A stretch of 64,000 bases of DNA from Mycolicibacterium confluentis (GTDB taxonomy: Bacteria > Actinomycetota > Actinomycetes > Mycobacteriales > Mycobacteriaceae): the NCBI RefSeq assembly GCF_010729895.1, contig NZ_AP022612.1, positions 3,472,001-3,536,000 on the forward strand, in the 5' to 3' direction. Below, piece after piece: positions 8,732 to 19,822 of the stretch. A program made the position numbers and the translations under genes. Every line of letters begins with the position of its first letter. The first letter of the stretch is position 1. The notes beneath the pieces were generated by a model. The model was given only the letters and a program-made list of their open reading frames with translations. It was not told the origin of the DNA and did not search any database.

Positions 8732-9408
8732 GCGACCGTCCCGAGGACCCCCGGGACTCCGAGGTGATCGGGGTGCGCCGGGGCATGTTCGGCGCGCGCG
8801 GCAGCGGCGACACCTCGGGATATGGCCGCCTGGTCAGCGAGGTGTCACTGCCCGGCGGCTCGCCCCGACCCTACGGCGGATACTTCGACGCCGTTGTGGA
8901 TCGACTGGAGCAGGCGCTGGGGCAGACGTTCGACGCGGCAGTCGAGCGTGCCGTGGTGCACCGTGACCAGTTGACCCTGGAGATTCGCCGTGACCGCCTG
9001 CCCGACGTCGCGCGGACGCTGCGCGACGATCCGGAACTGCGCTTCGAGCTCTGCGCGGGGGTCTCCGGCGTGCACTACCCGGGTGACGCCGGCCGCGAAC
9101 TGCACGCCGTGTATCCGCTGATGTCCATCACCCACAACCGGCGCATCCAGCTCGAAGTCACCTGCCCTGATTCCGATCCCCATGTGCCGTCGCTGTTTTC
9201 GGTGTACCCGACCACCGACTGGCATGAACGGGAGACCTACGACTTCTTCGGGATCGTCTTCGACGGCCATCCCGGGCTGACCCGTATCGAGATGCCCGAC
9301 GACTGGGACGGGCACCCGCAGCGCAAGGACTACCCACTCGGCGGAGTCCCGGTGGAGTACCACGGCGCGCAGATCCCGCCCCCAGATGAGCGGAGGGCCT
9401 ACCACTGA
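8728..9408 (+). CDS. nuoC: NADH-quinone oxidoreductase subunit C
   Basis: 226 residues, unfused to NuoD as in other actinobacteria. The C-terminal signature is present: [20 protein letters not shown], recognisable by [10 protein letters not shown], then [15 protein letters not shown]. The N-terminal 40 residues are variable and Gly-rich. The ATG overlaps the nuoB stop (ATGA), and the final base overlaps the nuoD start. It is part of the peripheral Q module. Confidence 0.96.
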   Translation: MSDRPEDPRDSEVIGVRRGMFGARGSGDTSGYGRLVSEVSLPGGSPRPYGGYFDAVVDRLEQALGQTFDAAVERAVVHRDQLTLEIRRDRLPDVARTLRDDPELRFELCAGVSGVHYPGDAGRELHAVYPLMSITHNRRIQLEVTCPDSDPHVPSLFSVYPTTDWHERETYDFFGIVFDGHPGLTRIEMPDDWDGHPQRKDYPLGGVPVEYHGAQIPPPDERRAYH

Positions 9409-10718
9409 TGACCGACACCCACGAGACCACCGTCACCCTGGGCGGTCAGGACTGGGATGAGATCGTCGCGCTGGCACGCGAAGCCGCGAACGCCTCAGCC
9501 GGTGACCGCATCGTGGTCAACATGGGCCCACAGCACCCCTCCACCCACGGGGTGCTGCGCCTGATCCTCGAGATCGAGGGCGAGACCGTCATCGAGGCCC
9601 GCTGCGGCATCGGCTATCTGCACACCGGCATCGAGAAGAACCTCGAGTACCGCAACTGGACCCAGGGGGTCACCTTCGTGACCCGGATGGACTACCTGTC
9701 CCCGTTCTTCAACGAGACCGCCTACTGCCTCGGCGTAGAGAAGCTGCTCGGCATCACCGATCAGATTCCCGAGCGCGCCACCGTGATTCGGGTGATGCTC
9801 ATGGAGCTCAACCGAATCTCGAGTCATCTGGTCGCCCTGGCCACCGGCGGTATGGAACTCGGCGCGATGAGCGCGATGTTCTACGGATTCCGAGGGCGCG
9901 AAGAGATCCTCACGGTGTTCGAGAACATCACCGGTCTGCGGATGAACCACGCCTTCATCCGGCCCGGTGGACTGGCCGCCGATCTCCCCGACAACGGTGC
10001 GGACCAGGTGGCCGCGCTGCTGGATGCGCTGCCCGGCCAGTTGGATGAGCTGGAGAGCCTGCTGCGCGAGAACGCCATCTGGAAGGCCCGCACCCGCGAC
10101 ATCGGCTTCCTGGATCTGACCGGATGTATGGCGCTGGGGATCACCGGACCGGTGCTGCGCTCGACCGGGCTGCCGCACGATCTGCGCAAGTCACAGCCGT
10201 ACTGCGGATACGAGACCTATGACTTCGACGTCATCACCGGCGAGAACTGCGACTGCTACGACCGCTACGTCATCCGCGTGGAGGAGATGAAGGAGTCGCT
10301 CAAGATCGTCGAGCAGTGCCTGCAGCGCCTGCGTCCTGGCCCGGTGATGATCGAGGACAAGAAGCTCGCCTGGCCCGCCGACCTCACCCTGGGCCCGGAC
10401 GGCCTGGGCAACAGTCCCGAGCACATCGCCAAGATCATGGGCACCTCGATGGAGGGCCTGATCCACCACTTCAAGCTGGTGACCGAGGGTATCCGGGTGC
10501 CGGCTGGGCAGTGCTACGTGGCGGTCGAGTCGCCGCGCGGCGAATTGGGCGTGCACATGGTCTCCGACGGCGGGACGCGGCCCTACCGCGTGCACTACCG
10601 CGACCCGTCGTTCACCAACCTGCAGGCCGTGGCGGCGATGTGTGAGGGCGGCATGGTCGCCGACGTCATCTCCGCGGTCGCCTCGATCGACCCCGTGATG
10701 GGAGGCGTAGACCGATGA
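9408..10718 (+). CDS. nuoD: NADH-quinone oxidoreductase subunit D
   Basis: 436 residues. [15 protein letters not shown] near residue 40 holds the conserved quinone-site His, and the C-terminal DPVMGGVDR is the usual family end. It forms the quinone-binding pocket together with NuoB. It starts at the last base of the nuoC stop (TGATG) and ends overlapping nuoE by 4 bases. Nothing is unusual in length or motifs. Confidence 0.97.
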   Translation: MTDTHETTVTLGGQDWDEIVALAREAANASAGDRIVVNMGPQHPSTHGVLRLILEIEGETVIEARCGIGYLHTGIEKNLEYRNWTQGVTFVTRMDYLSPFFNETAYCLGVEKLLGITDQIPERATVIRVMLMELNRISSHLVALATGGMELGAMSAMFYGFRGREEILTVFENITGLRMNHAFIRPGGLAADLPDNGADQVAALLDALPGQLDELESLLRENAIWKARTRDIGFLDLTGCMALGITGPVLRSTGLPHDLRKSQPYCGYETYDFDVITGENCDCYDRYVIRVEEMKESLKIVEQCLQRLRPGPVMIEDKKLAWPADLTLGPDGLGNSPEHIAKIMGTSMEGLIHHFKLVTEGIRVPAGQCYVAVESPRGELGVHMVSDGGTRPYRVHYRDPSFTNLQAVAAMCEGGMVADVISAVASIDPVMGGVDR

Positions 10719-11449
10719 CCGTCATCGACCTGACCCTGGGTCCGGCCCCCGACGAACCCGGGCCACCCGTCGGCGGTGCGCTGACCTACCCGCCCGACGT
10801 CGAAGAACGCCTGCGGGGCGAGGCCACCGAGATCATCGCCCGCTACCCGCAGGCCCGCTCGGCACTGCTGCCGCTGCTGCATCTGGTGCAGTCCGAGGAC
10901 AGCTGCCTGACCGCCGCCGGAATCTCCTTCTGCGCAGCGCAATTGGGGTTGACCGACGCCGAGGTCACCGCGGTCGCGACCTTCTACTCAATGTACCGGC
11001 GCACCCCGACCGGCAAGCACCTGGTGGGCGTGTGCACCAACACGCTGTGCGCGATCATGGGCGGCGACGCGATCCTCGAGGCGCTGGAGAACCATCTGGG
11101 CATCCACCCTGGACAGACCACGGCCGACGAGTTGATCACCCTCGAACACATCGAATGCAACGCGGCCTGCGACTACGCACCCGTCGTGATGGTCAACTGG
11201 GAGTTCTTCGACAACCAGACACCAGCCAGCGCAACGGATCTGGCCGACGCGCTGCGCTCCGAGGAGCCCGTCCAAGCCAGCCGCGGCGGCGTGGTGTGTC
11301 CGTTCACCGAGACCGCCCGCACTCTGGCCGGGTTGTCCGATCCCGCGCGGGAAGCCGACGGCACCGGTCCGGGGGCCGCCACGCTGGCCGGACTGCGGGT
11401 GGCCCAGGCGCTGGAGATGTCCGCACCGGCAATCGAATCGGGAGAGTGA
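10715..11449 (+). CDS. nuoE: NADH-quinone oxidoreductase subunit E
   Basis: 244 residues, longer than the roughly 160 residues of the E. coli protein because of an extra C-terminal tail of about 70 residues, a feature also seen in M. tuberculosis NuoE. Thioredoxin-like [2Fe-2S] ligands are visible as [12 protein letters not shown] and [15 protein letters not shown]. It accepts electrons near the FMN of NuoF (cluster N1a). It directly abuts nuoF, whose ATG starts the next base after the stop. Confidence 0.96.
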   Translation: MTVIDLTLGPAPDEPGPPVGGALTYPPDVEERLRGEATEIIARYPQARSALLPLLHLVQSEDSCLTAAGISFCAAQLGLTDAEVTAVATFYSMYRRTPTGKHLVGVCTNTLCAIMGGDAILEALENHLGIHPGQTTADELITLEHIECNAACDYAPVVMVNWEFFDNQTPASATDLADALRSEEPVQASRGGVVCPFTETARTLAGLSDPAREADGTGPGAATLAGLRVAQALEMSAPAIESGE

Positions 11450-12775
11450 ATGCCCACTCCGACACCGCTGACCCCGGTCCTGAGCCGGTTCTGGGATGCC
11501 GAACAGCCCTGGACACTGCAGACCTACCTCGACCACGACGGATACCGCGCATTGCGCACCGCGCTGCAGATGCCGCCGGACGACGTCACCGCCCTGATCA
11601 AGGAGTCGGGTCTGCGCGGCCGAGGCGGCGCCGGCTTCCCCACCGGCACCAAGTGGTCGTTCATCCCGCAGGACACCACCGGTGCGGGCGCCAAACCGCA
11701 CTATCTGGTGATCAACGCCGACGAGTCAGAACCCGGCACCTGCAAAGACATTCCACTGATGATGACCACACCGCATCTCCTCGTGGAGGGCGCGATCATC
11801 GCCGCCTACGCGATCCGGGCCCGGCACGCGTTCATCTATGTGCGCGGTGAGGTGGTGCCGGTGCTGAGGCGGCTGCAGGCCGCGGTGGCCGAAGCCTACG
11901 AGGCCGGATATCTGGGCATCGACATCGGCGGATCGGGTTTCGACCTCGACCTGATCGTGCATGCGGGCGCTGGGGCCTACATCTGCGGCGAGGAGACCGC
12001 GCTGCTCGACTCGCTGGAAGGCCGCCGCGGACAACCCCGGCTGCGCCCTCCGTTCCCAGCCGTGGCGGGGCTCTACGCATGCCCGACGGTGGTCAACAAC
12101 GTCGAGTCCATCGCGTCGGTGCCCCCCGTGCTGCTCGGCGGCGTGGACTGGTTCAAGTCGATGGGTACGGAGAAATCACCCGGTTTCACGCTGTATTCGC
12201 TGTCCGGCCACGTCACCAACCCCGGCCAGTACGAGGCGCCGCTGGGCATCACGCTGCGCGAACTGCTGTCGTATGCCGGTGGGATCCGCGCCGGCCACGA
12301 GCTGAAGTTCTGGACACCCGGCGGTTCGTCCACACCGCTGCTGACCGCCGAACACCTCGACGTGCCATTGGACTACGAGGGTATGGCCTCGGTTGGGTCG
12401 ATGCTGGGCACCAAGGCTCTGCAGGTCTTCGACGAGACGACGTGCGTGGTGCGTGCGGTGCGGCGCTGGACTCAGTTCTACGCCCACGAGTCGTGCGGCA
12501 AGTGCACGCCGTGCCGCGAGGGCACCTACTGGCTGGCCCAGATCTACGAGCGACTCGAAACCGGTCGCGGCACCGCCGAGGATCTCGACAAGCTCCTCGA
12601 CATCTCCGACACGATCCTCGGCAAGTCGTTCTGCGCACTCGGTGATGGTGCGGCCAGCCCGATCATGAGTTCTCTCAACTGGTTCCGCGATGAGTACGAG
12701 AGCCACCTGGGCGTCGTGTGCCCGTTCGACCCGTACGCATCGATGCTCGCCACACCGGAAGGGGTCGGCGCATGA
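11450..12775 (+). CDS. nuoF: NADH-quinone oxidoreductase subunit F
   Basis: 441 residues. [14 protein letters not shown] is the FMN/NADH-binding glycine loop, [19 protein letters not shown] is the second flavin motif, and [13 protein letters not shown] binds the N3 [4Fe-4S] cluster. This subunit takes hydride from NADH. Its TGA overlaps the ATG of a 33-codon frame rather than that of nuoG (see the next entry), a departure from the directly adjacent nuoF-nuoG of M. tuberculosis. Confidence 0.97.
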   Translation: MPTPTPLTPVLSRFWDAEQPWTLQTYLDHDGYRALRTALQMPPDDVTALIKESGLRGRGGAGFPTGTKWSFIPQDTTGAGAKPHYLVINADESEPGTCKDIPLMMTTPHLLVEGAIIAAYAIRARHAFIYVRGEVVPVLRRLQAAVAEAYEAGYLGIDIGGSGFDLDLIVHAGAGAYICGEETALLDSLEGRRGQPRLRPPFPAVAGLYACPTVVNNVESIASVPPVLLGGVDWFKSMGTEKSPGFTLYSLSGHVTNPGQYEAPLGITLRELLSYAGGIRAGHELKFWTPGGSSTPLLTAEHLDVPLDYEGMASVGSMLGTKALQVFDETTCVVRAVRRWTQFYAHESCGKCTPCREGTYWLAQIYERLETGRGTAEDLDKLLDISDTILGKSFCALGDGAASPIMSSLNWFRDEYESHLGVVCPFDPYASMLATPEGVGA

Positions 12776-12873
12776 CGGTCACCACCACTGCCGAGCAGAC
12801 ACAGAATCGCACTCTTGGGACCGAAATCACGCGATTCTGCGTCTGCTCGCGAGAGGAGGCGGGTGTGCGATGA
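12772..12873 (+). CDS. 33-codon coupled frame between nuoF and nuoG
   Basis: The frame starts at an ATG overlapping the nuoF TGA and ends in a TGA overlapping the nuoG ATG, so it is joined at both ends by ATGA. The product would begin [16 protein letters not shown] and end CSREEAGVR, with no recognisable domain. Most of the frame is a long inverted repeat (12792-12849), so it may simply be a palindromic element that happens to stay open and keeps ribosomes moving into nuoG. I see nothing that proves a functional peptide. Confidence 0.4.
   Translation: MTVTTTAEQTQNRTLGTEITRFCVCSREEAGVR
12792..12849. repeat. Long inverted repeat between nuoF and nuoG
   Basis: Arms of 19 bases (12792-12810 and 12831-12849) match at 18 positions, with a single A/C mismatch (12801 against 12840), around a 20-base loop. 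The left arm contains GAGCAGACACAGAATCGC. In RNA this would make a strong hairpin ending three bases before the GAGAGGAGG ribosome site of nuoG. There is no T-tract, so it is not a classical terminator. It looks like a mobile palindromic unit inserted in the operon. Confidence 0.85.
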
Positions 12874-15227
12874 CACTGGCCGAACACAGCCACGACGCTC
12901 CTCCGGTCGAACTGGTCACGCTGACCATCGACGATCATGAGATCTCGGTTCCCAAGGGCACTCTGGTGATCCGCGCGGCGGAGCTGATCGGCATCCAGAT
13001 CCCCCGGTTCTGCGATCATCCGCTGCTCGACCCGGTCGGCGCGTGCCGACAGTGCCTCGTGGAGGTCGAAGGGCAGCGCAAGCCGACGGCGTCCTGCACC
13101 ACCACGGTGTCCCCCGACATGGTGGTCCGCACACAACTGACCAGCGCGGCCGCCGACAAGGCCCAGCGCGGCGTCATGGAACTGCTGCTGATCAACCATC
13201 CGCTCGACTGTCCGGTCTGCGACAAGGGCGGGGAATGCCCGCTGCAGAACCAGGCCATGTCCAACGGTCGGGCGGAGACCCGCTTCACCGACGTCAAACG
13301 CACGTTCCCCAAACCGATCAGCCTCTCGGCACAGGTGCTGCTGGACCGCGAACGTTGCGTGCTGTGCGCCCGGTGCACCCGGTTCTCCAACCAGATCGCC
13401 GGCGACCCGTTCATCGAACTCCTGGAACGCGGTGCGCTGCAACAGGTCGGCATCGCGCCGGGTGAGGCGTTCGACTCGTACTTCTCCGGCAACACCGTGC
13501 AGATCTGCCCGGTGGGTGCGCTCACCGGCACCGCGTACCGGTTCCGGGCCCGCCCGTTCGATCTGGTGTCGGTGCCCAGCGTGTGTGAGCACTGCGCCTC
13601 CGGGTGCGCGCAGCGCACCGATCACCGGCGCGGCAAGGTGCTGCGGCGCCTCGCCGGTGATGATCCCGAGGTCAACGAAGAGTGGAACTGCGACAAGGGA
13701 CGCTGGGCCTTCACCTACGCCGACCGGGGCGACCGCATCCACACGCCGCTGATCCGGGACACCGACGGTTCGATGCGACCAGCGTCGTGGTCGGAGGCGG
13801 TGACCGTGACAGCGGCCAGACTGGCGTCCGCCGCCGGGCGCGCAGGCGTCCTGGTGGGCGGACGAACCACCGCCGAAGACGCACACGCGTACAGCAGATT
13901 CGCCCGAATCGTGCTGAACACCAATGACATCGACATGCGATCCCGGGCGCATTCCGCCGAAGAGGCCGAGTTCCTGGCCGCCCGCGTCGCCGGCCGCGTC
14001 ATGACCGTCACGTACTCCGACCTCGAGAACGCACGAGCTGTGGTGCTGGCCGGGTTCGACCCCGAAGAGGAGTCTCCCATCGTGTTCCTGCGACTGCGCA
14101 AGGCCGTCCGCCGCAACGGTCTGGCCGTCACGGCAGTCGCGCCCTTCGCCACCCGGGGGCTGACCAAACTCAACGGCCGCGTGGTGATGTGCGCCCCCGG
14201 AGCGGAGGCCGACGCGCTCGATGCGCTGGCTCCCGATCTGCCCCCCGACGCCGTCATCCTGGTCGGCGAGCGACTGGCCACCAGCGCGGGAGCGCTCTCC
14301 GCGGTGGCCCGGTTGGCCGACCGTGCCGGTGCGCGTCTGGCCTGGATCCCGCGGCGCGCTGGCGAACGCGGGGCGCTGGACGCCGGATGCCTGCCCAACC
14401 TGCTGCCCGGCGGCCGCCCGGTCACCGACACGACAGCCCGCGCCCAGACCGCGGCGGCCTGGAATGTCACCGACCTCCCCGCTGCCCCCGGTCGGGACAC
14501 CACCGCGATCCTGGCCGCGGCCGGCTCCGGCGACCTAGACGCGCTGATGGTCGGCGGTGTCGAAGTGGCTGACCTGCCCGACCCTGAGGCGGCGCGGGCC
14601 GCCCTCACCGCGGCCGGGTTCGTCGTGAGCCTCGAAGTGCGACACAGCGCCGTCACCGAACTCGCCGACGTGGTGTTCCCCGTCGCGCCGGTCAGCGAGA
14701 AGGCCGGGTCGTTCCTCAACTGGGAGGGGCGCCCTCGCCCGTTCGGCGCGGTCCTGCCCAGCAATGCCACCTCGGATGCGCGGGTTCTGCAGGCCCTGGC
14801 CGATGAACTCGGTGTCGATCTCGGGTTGCGCGATCCCGCGATGCCGTCGTGGGACGGGCCGGCGGCCCCCGACCCGACACACCCGGCCCGACCCGTGTCC
14901 GTCGGTGCCGGTGAGGCCGTGCTCGCGAGTTGGCGCCTGCTGCTCGACGCCGGGCGCCTCCAGGACGGCGAACCGCATCTGGCCGGCACTGCACGGGCAC
15001 CCCAGGCGCGGCTGTCGGCCGCGACCGCCGCCGAGATCGGCGTCGACGCAGGCGAACCGGTCACGGTGCGCTCAGAACGCGGGACGCTGACGCTGCCACT
15101 GGTCGTCACCGATATGCCGGACCGCGTGGTGTGGGTGCCGATGAACTCCCCCGGCAGCGCGCTGTATTCGCAGCTGGGCGCAGACGTCGGCGACGTGGTG
15201 CGCATCGAGCGCGGAGGTGCGTCATGA
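12870..15227 (+). CDS. nuoG: NADH-quinone oxidoreductase subunit G
   Basis: 785 residues. The N-terminal ferredoxin domain has [18 protein letters not shown], then [18 protein letters not shown] and [18 protein letters not shown] for the [4Fe-4S] clusters, and VCEHCASGC for the extra N7-type cluster before the molybdopterin-oxidoreductase-like domain. I start it at ATG 12870, which has GAGAGGAGG upstream and gives an N-terminus in line with the M. tuberculosis protein ([20 protein letters not shown] core). A possible earlier start at 12690 lies within nuoF and codes for unlikely sequence. Confidence 0.96.
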   Translation: MTLAEHSHDAPPVELVTLTIDDHEISVPKGTLVIRAAELIGIQIPRFCDHPLLDPVGACRQCLVEVEGQRKPTASCTTTVSPDMVVRTQLTSAAADKAQRGVMELLLINHPLDCPVCDKGGECPLQNQAMSNGRAETRFTDVKRTFPKPISLSAQVLLDRERCVLCARCTRFSNQIAGDPFIELLERGALQQVGIAPGEAFDSYFSGNTVQICPVGALTGTAYRFRARPFDLVSVPSVCEHCASGCAQRTDHRRGKVLRRLAGDDPEVNEEWNCDKGRWAFTYADRGDRIHTPLIRDTDGSMRPASWSEAVTVTAARLASAAGRAGVLVGGRTTAEDAHAYSRFARIVLNTNDIDMRSRAHSAEEAEFLAARVAGRVMTVTYSDLENARAVVLAGFDPEEESPIVFLRLRKAVRRNGLAVTAVAPFATRGLTKLNGRVVMCAPGAEADALDALAPDLPPDAVILVGERLATSAGALSAVARLADRAGARLAWIPRRAGERGALDAGCLPNLLPGGRPVTDTTARAQTAAAWNVTDLPAAPGRDTTAILAAAGSGDLDALMVGGVEVADLPDPEAARAALTAAGFVVSLEVRHSAVTELADVVFPVAPVSEKAGSFLNWEGRPRPFGAVLPSNATSDARVLQALADELGVDLGLRDPAMPSWDGPAAPDPTHPARPVSVGAGEAVLASWRLLLDAGRLQDGEPHLAGTARAPQARLSAATAAEIGVDAGEPVTVRSERGTLTLPLVVTDMPDRVVWVPMNSPGSALYSQLGADVGDVVRIERGGAS

Positions 15228-16447
15228 CCCAACCGGACCCGCAGGTCTTCGGCCATGACCCGTTGTGGCTCATCCTCGTCAAGGCCGTGGCGATCTTCGC
15301 GTTCCTGTTGCTGACGGTCTTGGTGGCGATCCTGATCGAACGGAAGATCCTGGGCCGCATGCAGATGCGGTTCGGCCCCAACCGCGTCGGGCCGGCCGGA
15401 CTGCTGCAGTCGCTGGCCGACGGCGTCAAGCTCGCCCTCAAGGAGGGACTCGTTCCCGCCGGGGTCGACAAACCGATCTATCTGCTGGCACCGATCATCG
15501 CGGTGATCCCAGCCATCATGGCGTTCGCGGTGATCCCGCTGGGCCCCGTGGTGTCGGTCTTCGGTCACCACACGCCACTGCAGTTGACCGACCTTCCGGT
15601 GGCCGTGCTCTACGTGCTGGCGGTCACCTCGATCGGCGTGTACGGAATCGTGTTGGCCGGCTGGTCATCCGGGTCGACCTATCCGCTCCTGGGTGGGCTG
15701 CGGTCAACCGCCCAGGTGATCAGCTATGAGATCGCGATGGCGTTGACGTTCGTCTCGGTGTTCCTGTACGCGGGCACCATGTCGACGTCGGGAATCGTTG
15801 CCGCGCAGAACCACACGTGGTTCGTGTTCCTCCTTCTGCCGTCGTTCCTGGTGTACGTGACGGCCATGGTCGGTGAGACGAACCGGGCCCCGTTCGACCT
15901 TCCCGAGGCCGAGGGCGAATTGGTGGGTGGCTTCCACACCGAGTACTCGTCACTGAAGTTCGCGATGTTCATGCTCGCCGAGTACGTCAACATGACCACG
16001 GTCTCGGCCCTGGCCGCGACTATGTTCCTGGGCGGCTGGCACGCGCCCTGGCCGATCAGCCTCATCGACGGTGCGAATTCCGGTTGGTGGCCGCTGATCT
16101 GGTTCGTGGCCAAGGTGTGGACATTCCTGTTCCTCTACTTCTGGCTGCGCGCGACGCTGCCGCGGATGCGTTACGACCAGTTCATGGCCCTCGGGTGGAG
16201 GCTGCTGATCCCGCTCTCACTGGCATGGATCCTCACCGTGGCCATCGCCAAAAACGTCCGGTCCACGGGCGCCGAACCGTGGGTGACCGTGGTCATCTAC
16301 GGCGCCTTCACTGGCGCACTGATCGTCGGCGCCGCGGTCTGGAACGCCCGTCGACACCACCGGCGCCGCGCGGCAACACCGCCGCTGCCCGACGACGGTC
16401 CGTTCCCCGTTCCACCGATTCCCAGCAAGGAGAACGCCCGTGTCTAA
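15224..16447 (+). CDS. nuoH: NADH-quinone oxidoreductase subunit H
   Basis: 407 residues with eight or so membrane helices. [20 protein letters not shown] and [20 protein letters not shown], which lie at the quinone-channel entrance, are conserved. A charged Arg/Pro-rich cytoplasmic tail of about 40 residues follows the last helix. The ATG at 15224 overlaps the nuoG TGA; its stop overlaps the nuoI GTG by 8 bases. Confidence 0.96.
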   Translation: MTQPDPQVFGHDPLWLILVKAVAIFAFLLLTVLVAILIERKILGRMQMRFGPNRVGPAGLLQSLADGVKLALKEGLVPAGVDKPIYLLAPIIAVIPAIMAFAVIPLGPVVSVFGHHTPLQLTDLPVAVLYVLAVTSIGVYGIVLAGWSSGSTYPLLGGLRSTAQVISYEIAMALTFVSVFLYAGTMSTSGIVAAQNHTWFVFLLLPSFLVYVTAMVGETNRAPFDLPEAEGELVGGFHTEYSSLKFAMFMLAEYVNMTTVSALAATMFLGGWHAPWPISLIDGANSGWWPLIWFVAKVWTFLFLYFWLRATLPRMRYDQFMALGWRLLIPLSLAWILTVAIAKNVRSTGAEPWVTVVIYGAFTGALIVGAAVWNARRHHRRRAATPPLPDDGPFPVPPIPSKENARV

Positions 16448-16946
16448 ACTCCTCGACGCCATCTCAGGTTTCGGTGTGACCTTCTCGACGATGTTCAAGA
16501 AGCCGATCACGGAGCAGTACCCCGACGACAAGACGCCCACGCAGGCGCGCTATCACGGCCGCCACCAACTGAATCGGTATGCCGACGGCCTGGAGAAGTG
16601 CATCGGCTGCGAGCTGTGCGCGTGGGCCTGCCCCGCCGACGCCATCTACGTCGAAGGCGCCGACAACACCGAATCCGAACGGTTCTCGCCAGGCGAGCGG
16701 TACGGGCGGGTTTACCAGATCAACTATCTGCGCTGCATCGGGTGCGGGCTGTGCATCGAGGCCTGCCCCACCCGGGCGCTGACCATGACCAACGACTACG
16801 AGATGGCCGACGACAACCGGTCAGACCTGATCTACGACAAGGACAAGCTGCTGGCCCCCCTGCAACCGGGAATGACGCGGCCGCCGCACGCGATGGCCGA
16901 AGGCACCACCGACGACGACTACTACCTCGGCAGGGTCACGCGATGA
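16440..16946 (+). CDS. nuoI: NADH-quinone oxidoreductase subunit I
   Basis: 168 residues with two [4Fe-4S] ferredoxin motifs, [16 protein letters not shown] and [16 protein letters not shown], for clusters N6a and N6b that link NuoG to NuoB. The GTG start at 16440 overlaps the nuoH end and has GGAGAA upstream. The acidic C-terminal tail is common in actinobacterial homologues. Confidence 0.96.
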   Translation: MSKLLDAISGFGVTFSTMFKKPITEQYPDDKTPTQARYHGRHQLNRYADGLEKCIGCELCAWACPADAIYVEGADNTESERFSPGERYGRVYQINYLRCIGCGLCIEACPTRALTMTNDYEMADDNRSDLIYDKDKLLAPLQPGMTRPPHAMAEGTTDDDYYLGRVTR

Positions 16947-17659
16947 CCGCCGAGGCCGTCGCGTTCTGGGTGCTGGCCGTCATCGCGGTGGCCGGCGCGA
17001 TCGGCGTGGTCGCCGCACCCAAGGCCGTGTACTCGGCGATCTTCTTGGCCACCACGATGATCAGCCTCGCCGCCCTCTATGTCGCACAAGATGCCCTGTT
17101 CCTCGGTGTGGTGCAGGTCGTGGTTTACACGGGTGCGGTGATGATGCTCTTCCTGTTCGTGCTCATGCTGATCGGCGTGGACTCCTCGGAGGCGCTGACC
17201 GAGACCCTGCGCGGTCAACGCGTCGCCGCCGTCGTCGCCGGGGTGGGTTTCGGCGGCCTTCTGATTGCCGGCATCGGGACGATCTCGACGACGGGATGGA
17301 CGGGACTGGCACAGGCCAACGCCGGCGGCAACGTCCAGGGTCTGGCCGCCCTGATCTTCGTGAAGTACCTGTGGGCCTTCGAACTCACCAGCGCGCTGCT
17401 GATCACCGCGGCCCTGGGGGCGATGGTGCTCGCGCACCGAGAACGCTTCGAGCACCGAAAGACTCAGCGGGAACTGTCCCAGGAACGCTTCCGTGGCCGG
17501 GGCCACCCGACCACCTGGACCAGTTCCGGGGTGTACGCCCGACACAACGCCGTCGATGTGCCCGCCCGCCTGCCGGACGGATCTGAGGCCGCCGTGTCGG
17601 TCAGCGGCACCCTGGTGCGGCGAGGATTTGAAGGGGGTGGGCTGGATGAACCCCGATAA
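16943..17659 (+). CDS. nuoJ: NADH-quinone oxidoreductase subunit J
   Basis: 238 residues with five membrane helices in the first 170 residues, including [20 protein letters not shown], which holds the helix with a pi-bulge seen in complex I structures. The last 70 residues are hydrophilic and Arg-rich, a mycobacterial extension. The ATG at 16943 overlaps the nuoI stop, and the 3' end overlaps nuoK by 14 bases. Confidence 0.95.
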   Translation: MTAEAVAFWVLAVIAVAGAIGVVAAPKAVYSAIFLATTMISLAALYVAQDALFLGVVQVVVYTGAVMMLFLFVLMLIGVDSSEALTETLRGQRVAAVVAGVGFGGLLIAGIGTISTTGWTGLAQANAGGNVQGLAALIFVKYLWAFELTSALLITAALGAMVLAHRERFEHRKTQRELSQERFRGRGHPTTWTSSGVYARHNAVDVPARLPDGSEAAVSVSGTLVRRGFEGGGLDEPR

Positions 17660-17945
17660 CTACCTGTATCTCTCGGCGGTGTTGTTCACGATCGGCGCCT
17701 CCGGGGTACTGCTGCGGCGCAACGCCATCGTGATGTTCATGTGTGTCGAACTCATGCTCAACGCCTGCAACCTCGCGTTCGTGTCGTTCTCCCGGATGCA
17801 CGGCCACCTCGATGGTCAGGTGGTGGCGTTCTTCACCATGGTGGTCGCCGCATGTGAGGTGGTGGTGGGCCTCGCGATCATCATGACCATCCACCGCACC
17901 CGCCATTCGGCCAACGTCGACGACGCGCACCTGCTGAGGCATTGA
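17646..17945 (+). CDS. nuoK: NADH-quinone oxidoreductase subunit K
   Basis: 99 residues and three helices. The family Glu residues in [16 protein letters not shown] and [13 protein letters not shown] lie in helices 2 and 3 and take part in proton transfer. I chose ATG 17646 ([10 protein letters not shown]), which matches the 99-residue size of other mycobacterial NuoK proteins; an in-frame GTG three codons earlier is possible. Confidence 0.95.
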   Translation: MNPDNYLYLSAVLFTIGASGVLLRRNAIVMFMCVELMLNACNLAFVSFSRMHGHLDGQVVAFFTMVVAACEVVVGLAIIMTIHRTRHSANVDDAHLLRH

Positions 17946-19822
17946 TGACAATCCTGCCGCTGATCGCGCTGCCCCTTGCCGGTGCCCTGGTGCTGCTGCT
18001 CGGCGGTCGCCGGACCAACTCCTGGGGGCACCTGCTGGGGTGTGCCACGGTACTGGCCTCCTTCGCCTGGGGCGTGGTGCTTTTCGCTGATCTGCTGGCA
18101 CGCTCCGCCGACGACCGCGTCGTCGACGAGCGGCTGTTCTCCTGGGTGCCCGTCGCGCAGTTGCAGGTGGACTTCGGCCTGCGTCTGGACGCGCTGTCGG
18201 TGTGCTTCGTGCTGCTGATCACCGGCGTGGGCGCGCTGATCCACCTGTACTCGATCGGCTATATGGCGCACGACCCCGGTCGCCGAAGGTTCTTCGCCTA
18301 CCTGAACCTGTTCGTCGCGGCGATGCTGCTGCTGGTGCTGGCCGACAACTACCTCGGCCTCTACGTCGGCTGGGAGGGTGTCGGCCTGGCGTCGTACCTG
18401 CTGATCGGTTTCTGGCACCACAAACCCAGCGCGGCGACCGCGGCCAAGAAGGCTTTCGTGGTCAACCGCGTCGGCGACCTCGGCCTGGCGGTGGCGCTCA
18501 TGGTGATGTTCGCCGGATTCGGAACCGTCTCGTACACCGGCGTGTTCAACGGGGCCTCGCAGGCCTCCACGGGAACGCTGACCGCGATCGGCCTGCTGCT
18601 GCTGCTCGCGGCGTGCGGCAAGAGCGCGCAGGTGCCGCTGCAGTCCTGGCTCGGCGACGCCATGGAGGGCCCGACGCCGGTGTCGGCGCTCATCCATGCG
18701 GCCACCATGGTGACCGCGGGTGTGTACCTCATCGTCCGCTCCGGCCCGGTGTTCAACCTGGCCCCTGCCGCCCAGACCGGTGTGGTGATCGTCGGCGCGG
18801 TCACGCTGCTGTTCGGCGCGGTGATCGGGTGCGCCAAGGACGAAATCAAGAAGGCGCTGGCGGCCTCGACCATGTCGCAGATCGGCTACATGGTGCTGGC
18901 CGCGGGCCTGGGCCCAGCCGGCTACGCGGTCGCCATCATGCACCTGCTGACCCACGGGTTCTTCAAAGCGGGCCTGTTCCTCGGCGCGGGTTCGGTGATG
19001 CATGCGATGGATGACGAGACCGACATGCGGCGGTACGGCGGGCTGAGATCGCTGCTGCCGGTCACGTTCGTCACGTTCGGCCTCGGCTACCTCGCGATCA
19101 TCGGCGTGCCGCCGTTCGCCGGGTTCTTCTCGAAGGATGCCATCATCGAAACCGCCTTCGCCGCAGGCGGACTCCGCGGCTGGCTGCTGGGCGGCGCGGC
19201 CCTGCTCGGCGCGGGCATCACGGCGTTCTACATGACCCGGGTCATGCTGATGACGTTCTTCGGTGAGAGGCGCTGGGCGCCGGACACCCACCCGCATGAG
19301 TCGCCGCCCGTCATGACGCTGCCGATGGTGGTACTGGCCCTTGGGTCGATCGGCGCCGGTGCCCTGCTCGCGCTCGGTGGCCGGTTGGCGCACTGGCTCG
19401 AACCGGTCGTCGGCAGCCATGAGGCCCACCACGTCGTCCCTGTCTGGGTCATGACGGTCATCACCTTGTCGGTGGTCGCCGTGGGCGTCGGCGTCGCCTA
19501 CCGCATGTACGCGACCCGCGCGGTACCGGAGGTCGCGCCCGAGGAGGTGTCGGCGCTGACCGTGGCCGCCCGTCGGGACCTCTACGGTGACGCGGTCAAC
19601 GAGGCCGTGTTCATGCGCCCCGGTGAGCAGCTCACCCGGGATCTTGTGGTGGTTGACGACAAGGGCGTCGAGGGCGTCTCCACCGGACTGGCCGCACTCG
19701 TCGGGCGCACCTCGGACGGACTGCGGCGACTGCAGACCGGATTCGCACGCTCGTATGCGCTCTCGATGTTCGCCGGCGCCGCGTTGGTCATCGGCCTGAT
19801 GTGGGTGGTGAGCGTGTGGTGA
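17945..19822 (+). CDS. nuoL: NADH-quinone oxidoreductase subunit L
   Basis: 625 residues, an antiporter-like proton-pumping subunit. Conserved pieces include [18 protein letters not shown] (the Glu of helix 5), [30 protein letters not shown] (core [20 protein letters not shown]), and the late segment that precedes the long lateral helix. The ATG at 17945 overlaps the nuoK stop as TGATG; an in-frame TTG one codon before is less likely. Confidence 0.95.
   Translation: MTILPLIALPLAGALVLLLGGRRTNSWGHLLGCATVLASFAWGVVLFADLLARSADDRVVDERLFSWVPVAQLQVDFGLRLDALSVCFVLLITGVGALIHLYSIGYMAHDPGRRRFFAYLNLFVAAMLLLVLADNYLGLYVGWEGVGLASYLLIGFWHHKPSAATAAKKAFVVNRVGDLGLAVALMVMFAGFGTVSYTGVFNGASQASTGTLTAIGLLLLLAACGKSAQVPLQSWLGDAMEGPTPVSALIHAATMVTAGVYLIVRSGPVFNLAPAAQTGVVIVGAVTLLFGAVIGCAKDEIKKALAASTMSQIGYMVLAAGLGPAGYAVAIMHLLTHGFFKAGLFLGAGSVMHAMDDETDMRRYGGLRSLLPVTFVTFGLGYLAIIGVPPFAGFFSKDAIIETAFAAGGLRGWLLGGAALLGAGITAFYMTRVMLMTFFGERRWAPDTHPHESPPVMTLPMVVLALGSIGAGALLALGGRLAHWLEPVVGSHEAHHVVPVWVMTVITLSVVAVGVGVAYRMYATRAVPEVAPEEVSALTVAARRDLYGDAVNEAVFMRPGEQLTRDLVVVDDKGVEGVSTGLAALVGRTSDGLRRLQTGFARSYALSMFAGAALVIGLMWVVSVW

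Noticed and set aside
12690..12869. An upstream extension of NuoG by 60 codons
   Set aside because: It would run inside nuoF and the palindrome, is Cys/His/Arg-rich and unlike NuoG. ATG 12870 has the ribosome site.
13715..15571. A 618-codon minus-strand frame opposite nuoG
   Set aside because: Low-complexity Ser/Arg/Thr composition, no motif, and it opposes a certain nuo gene; an antisense artefact of high GC.
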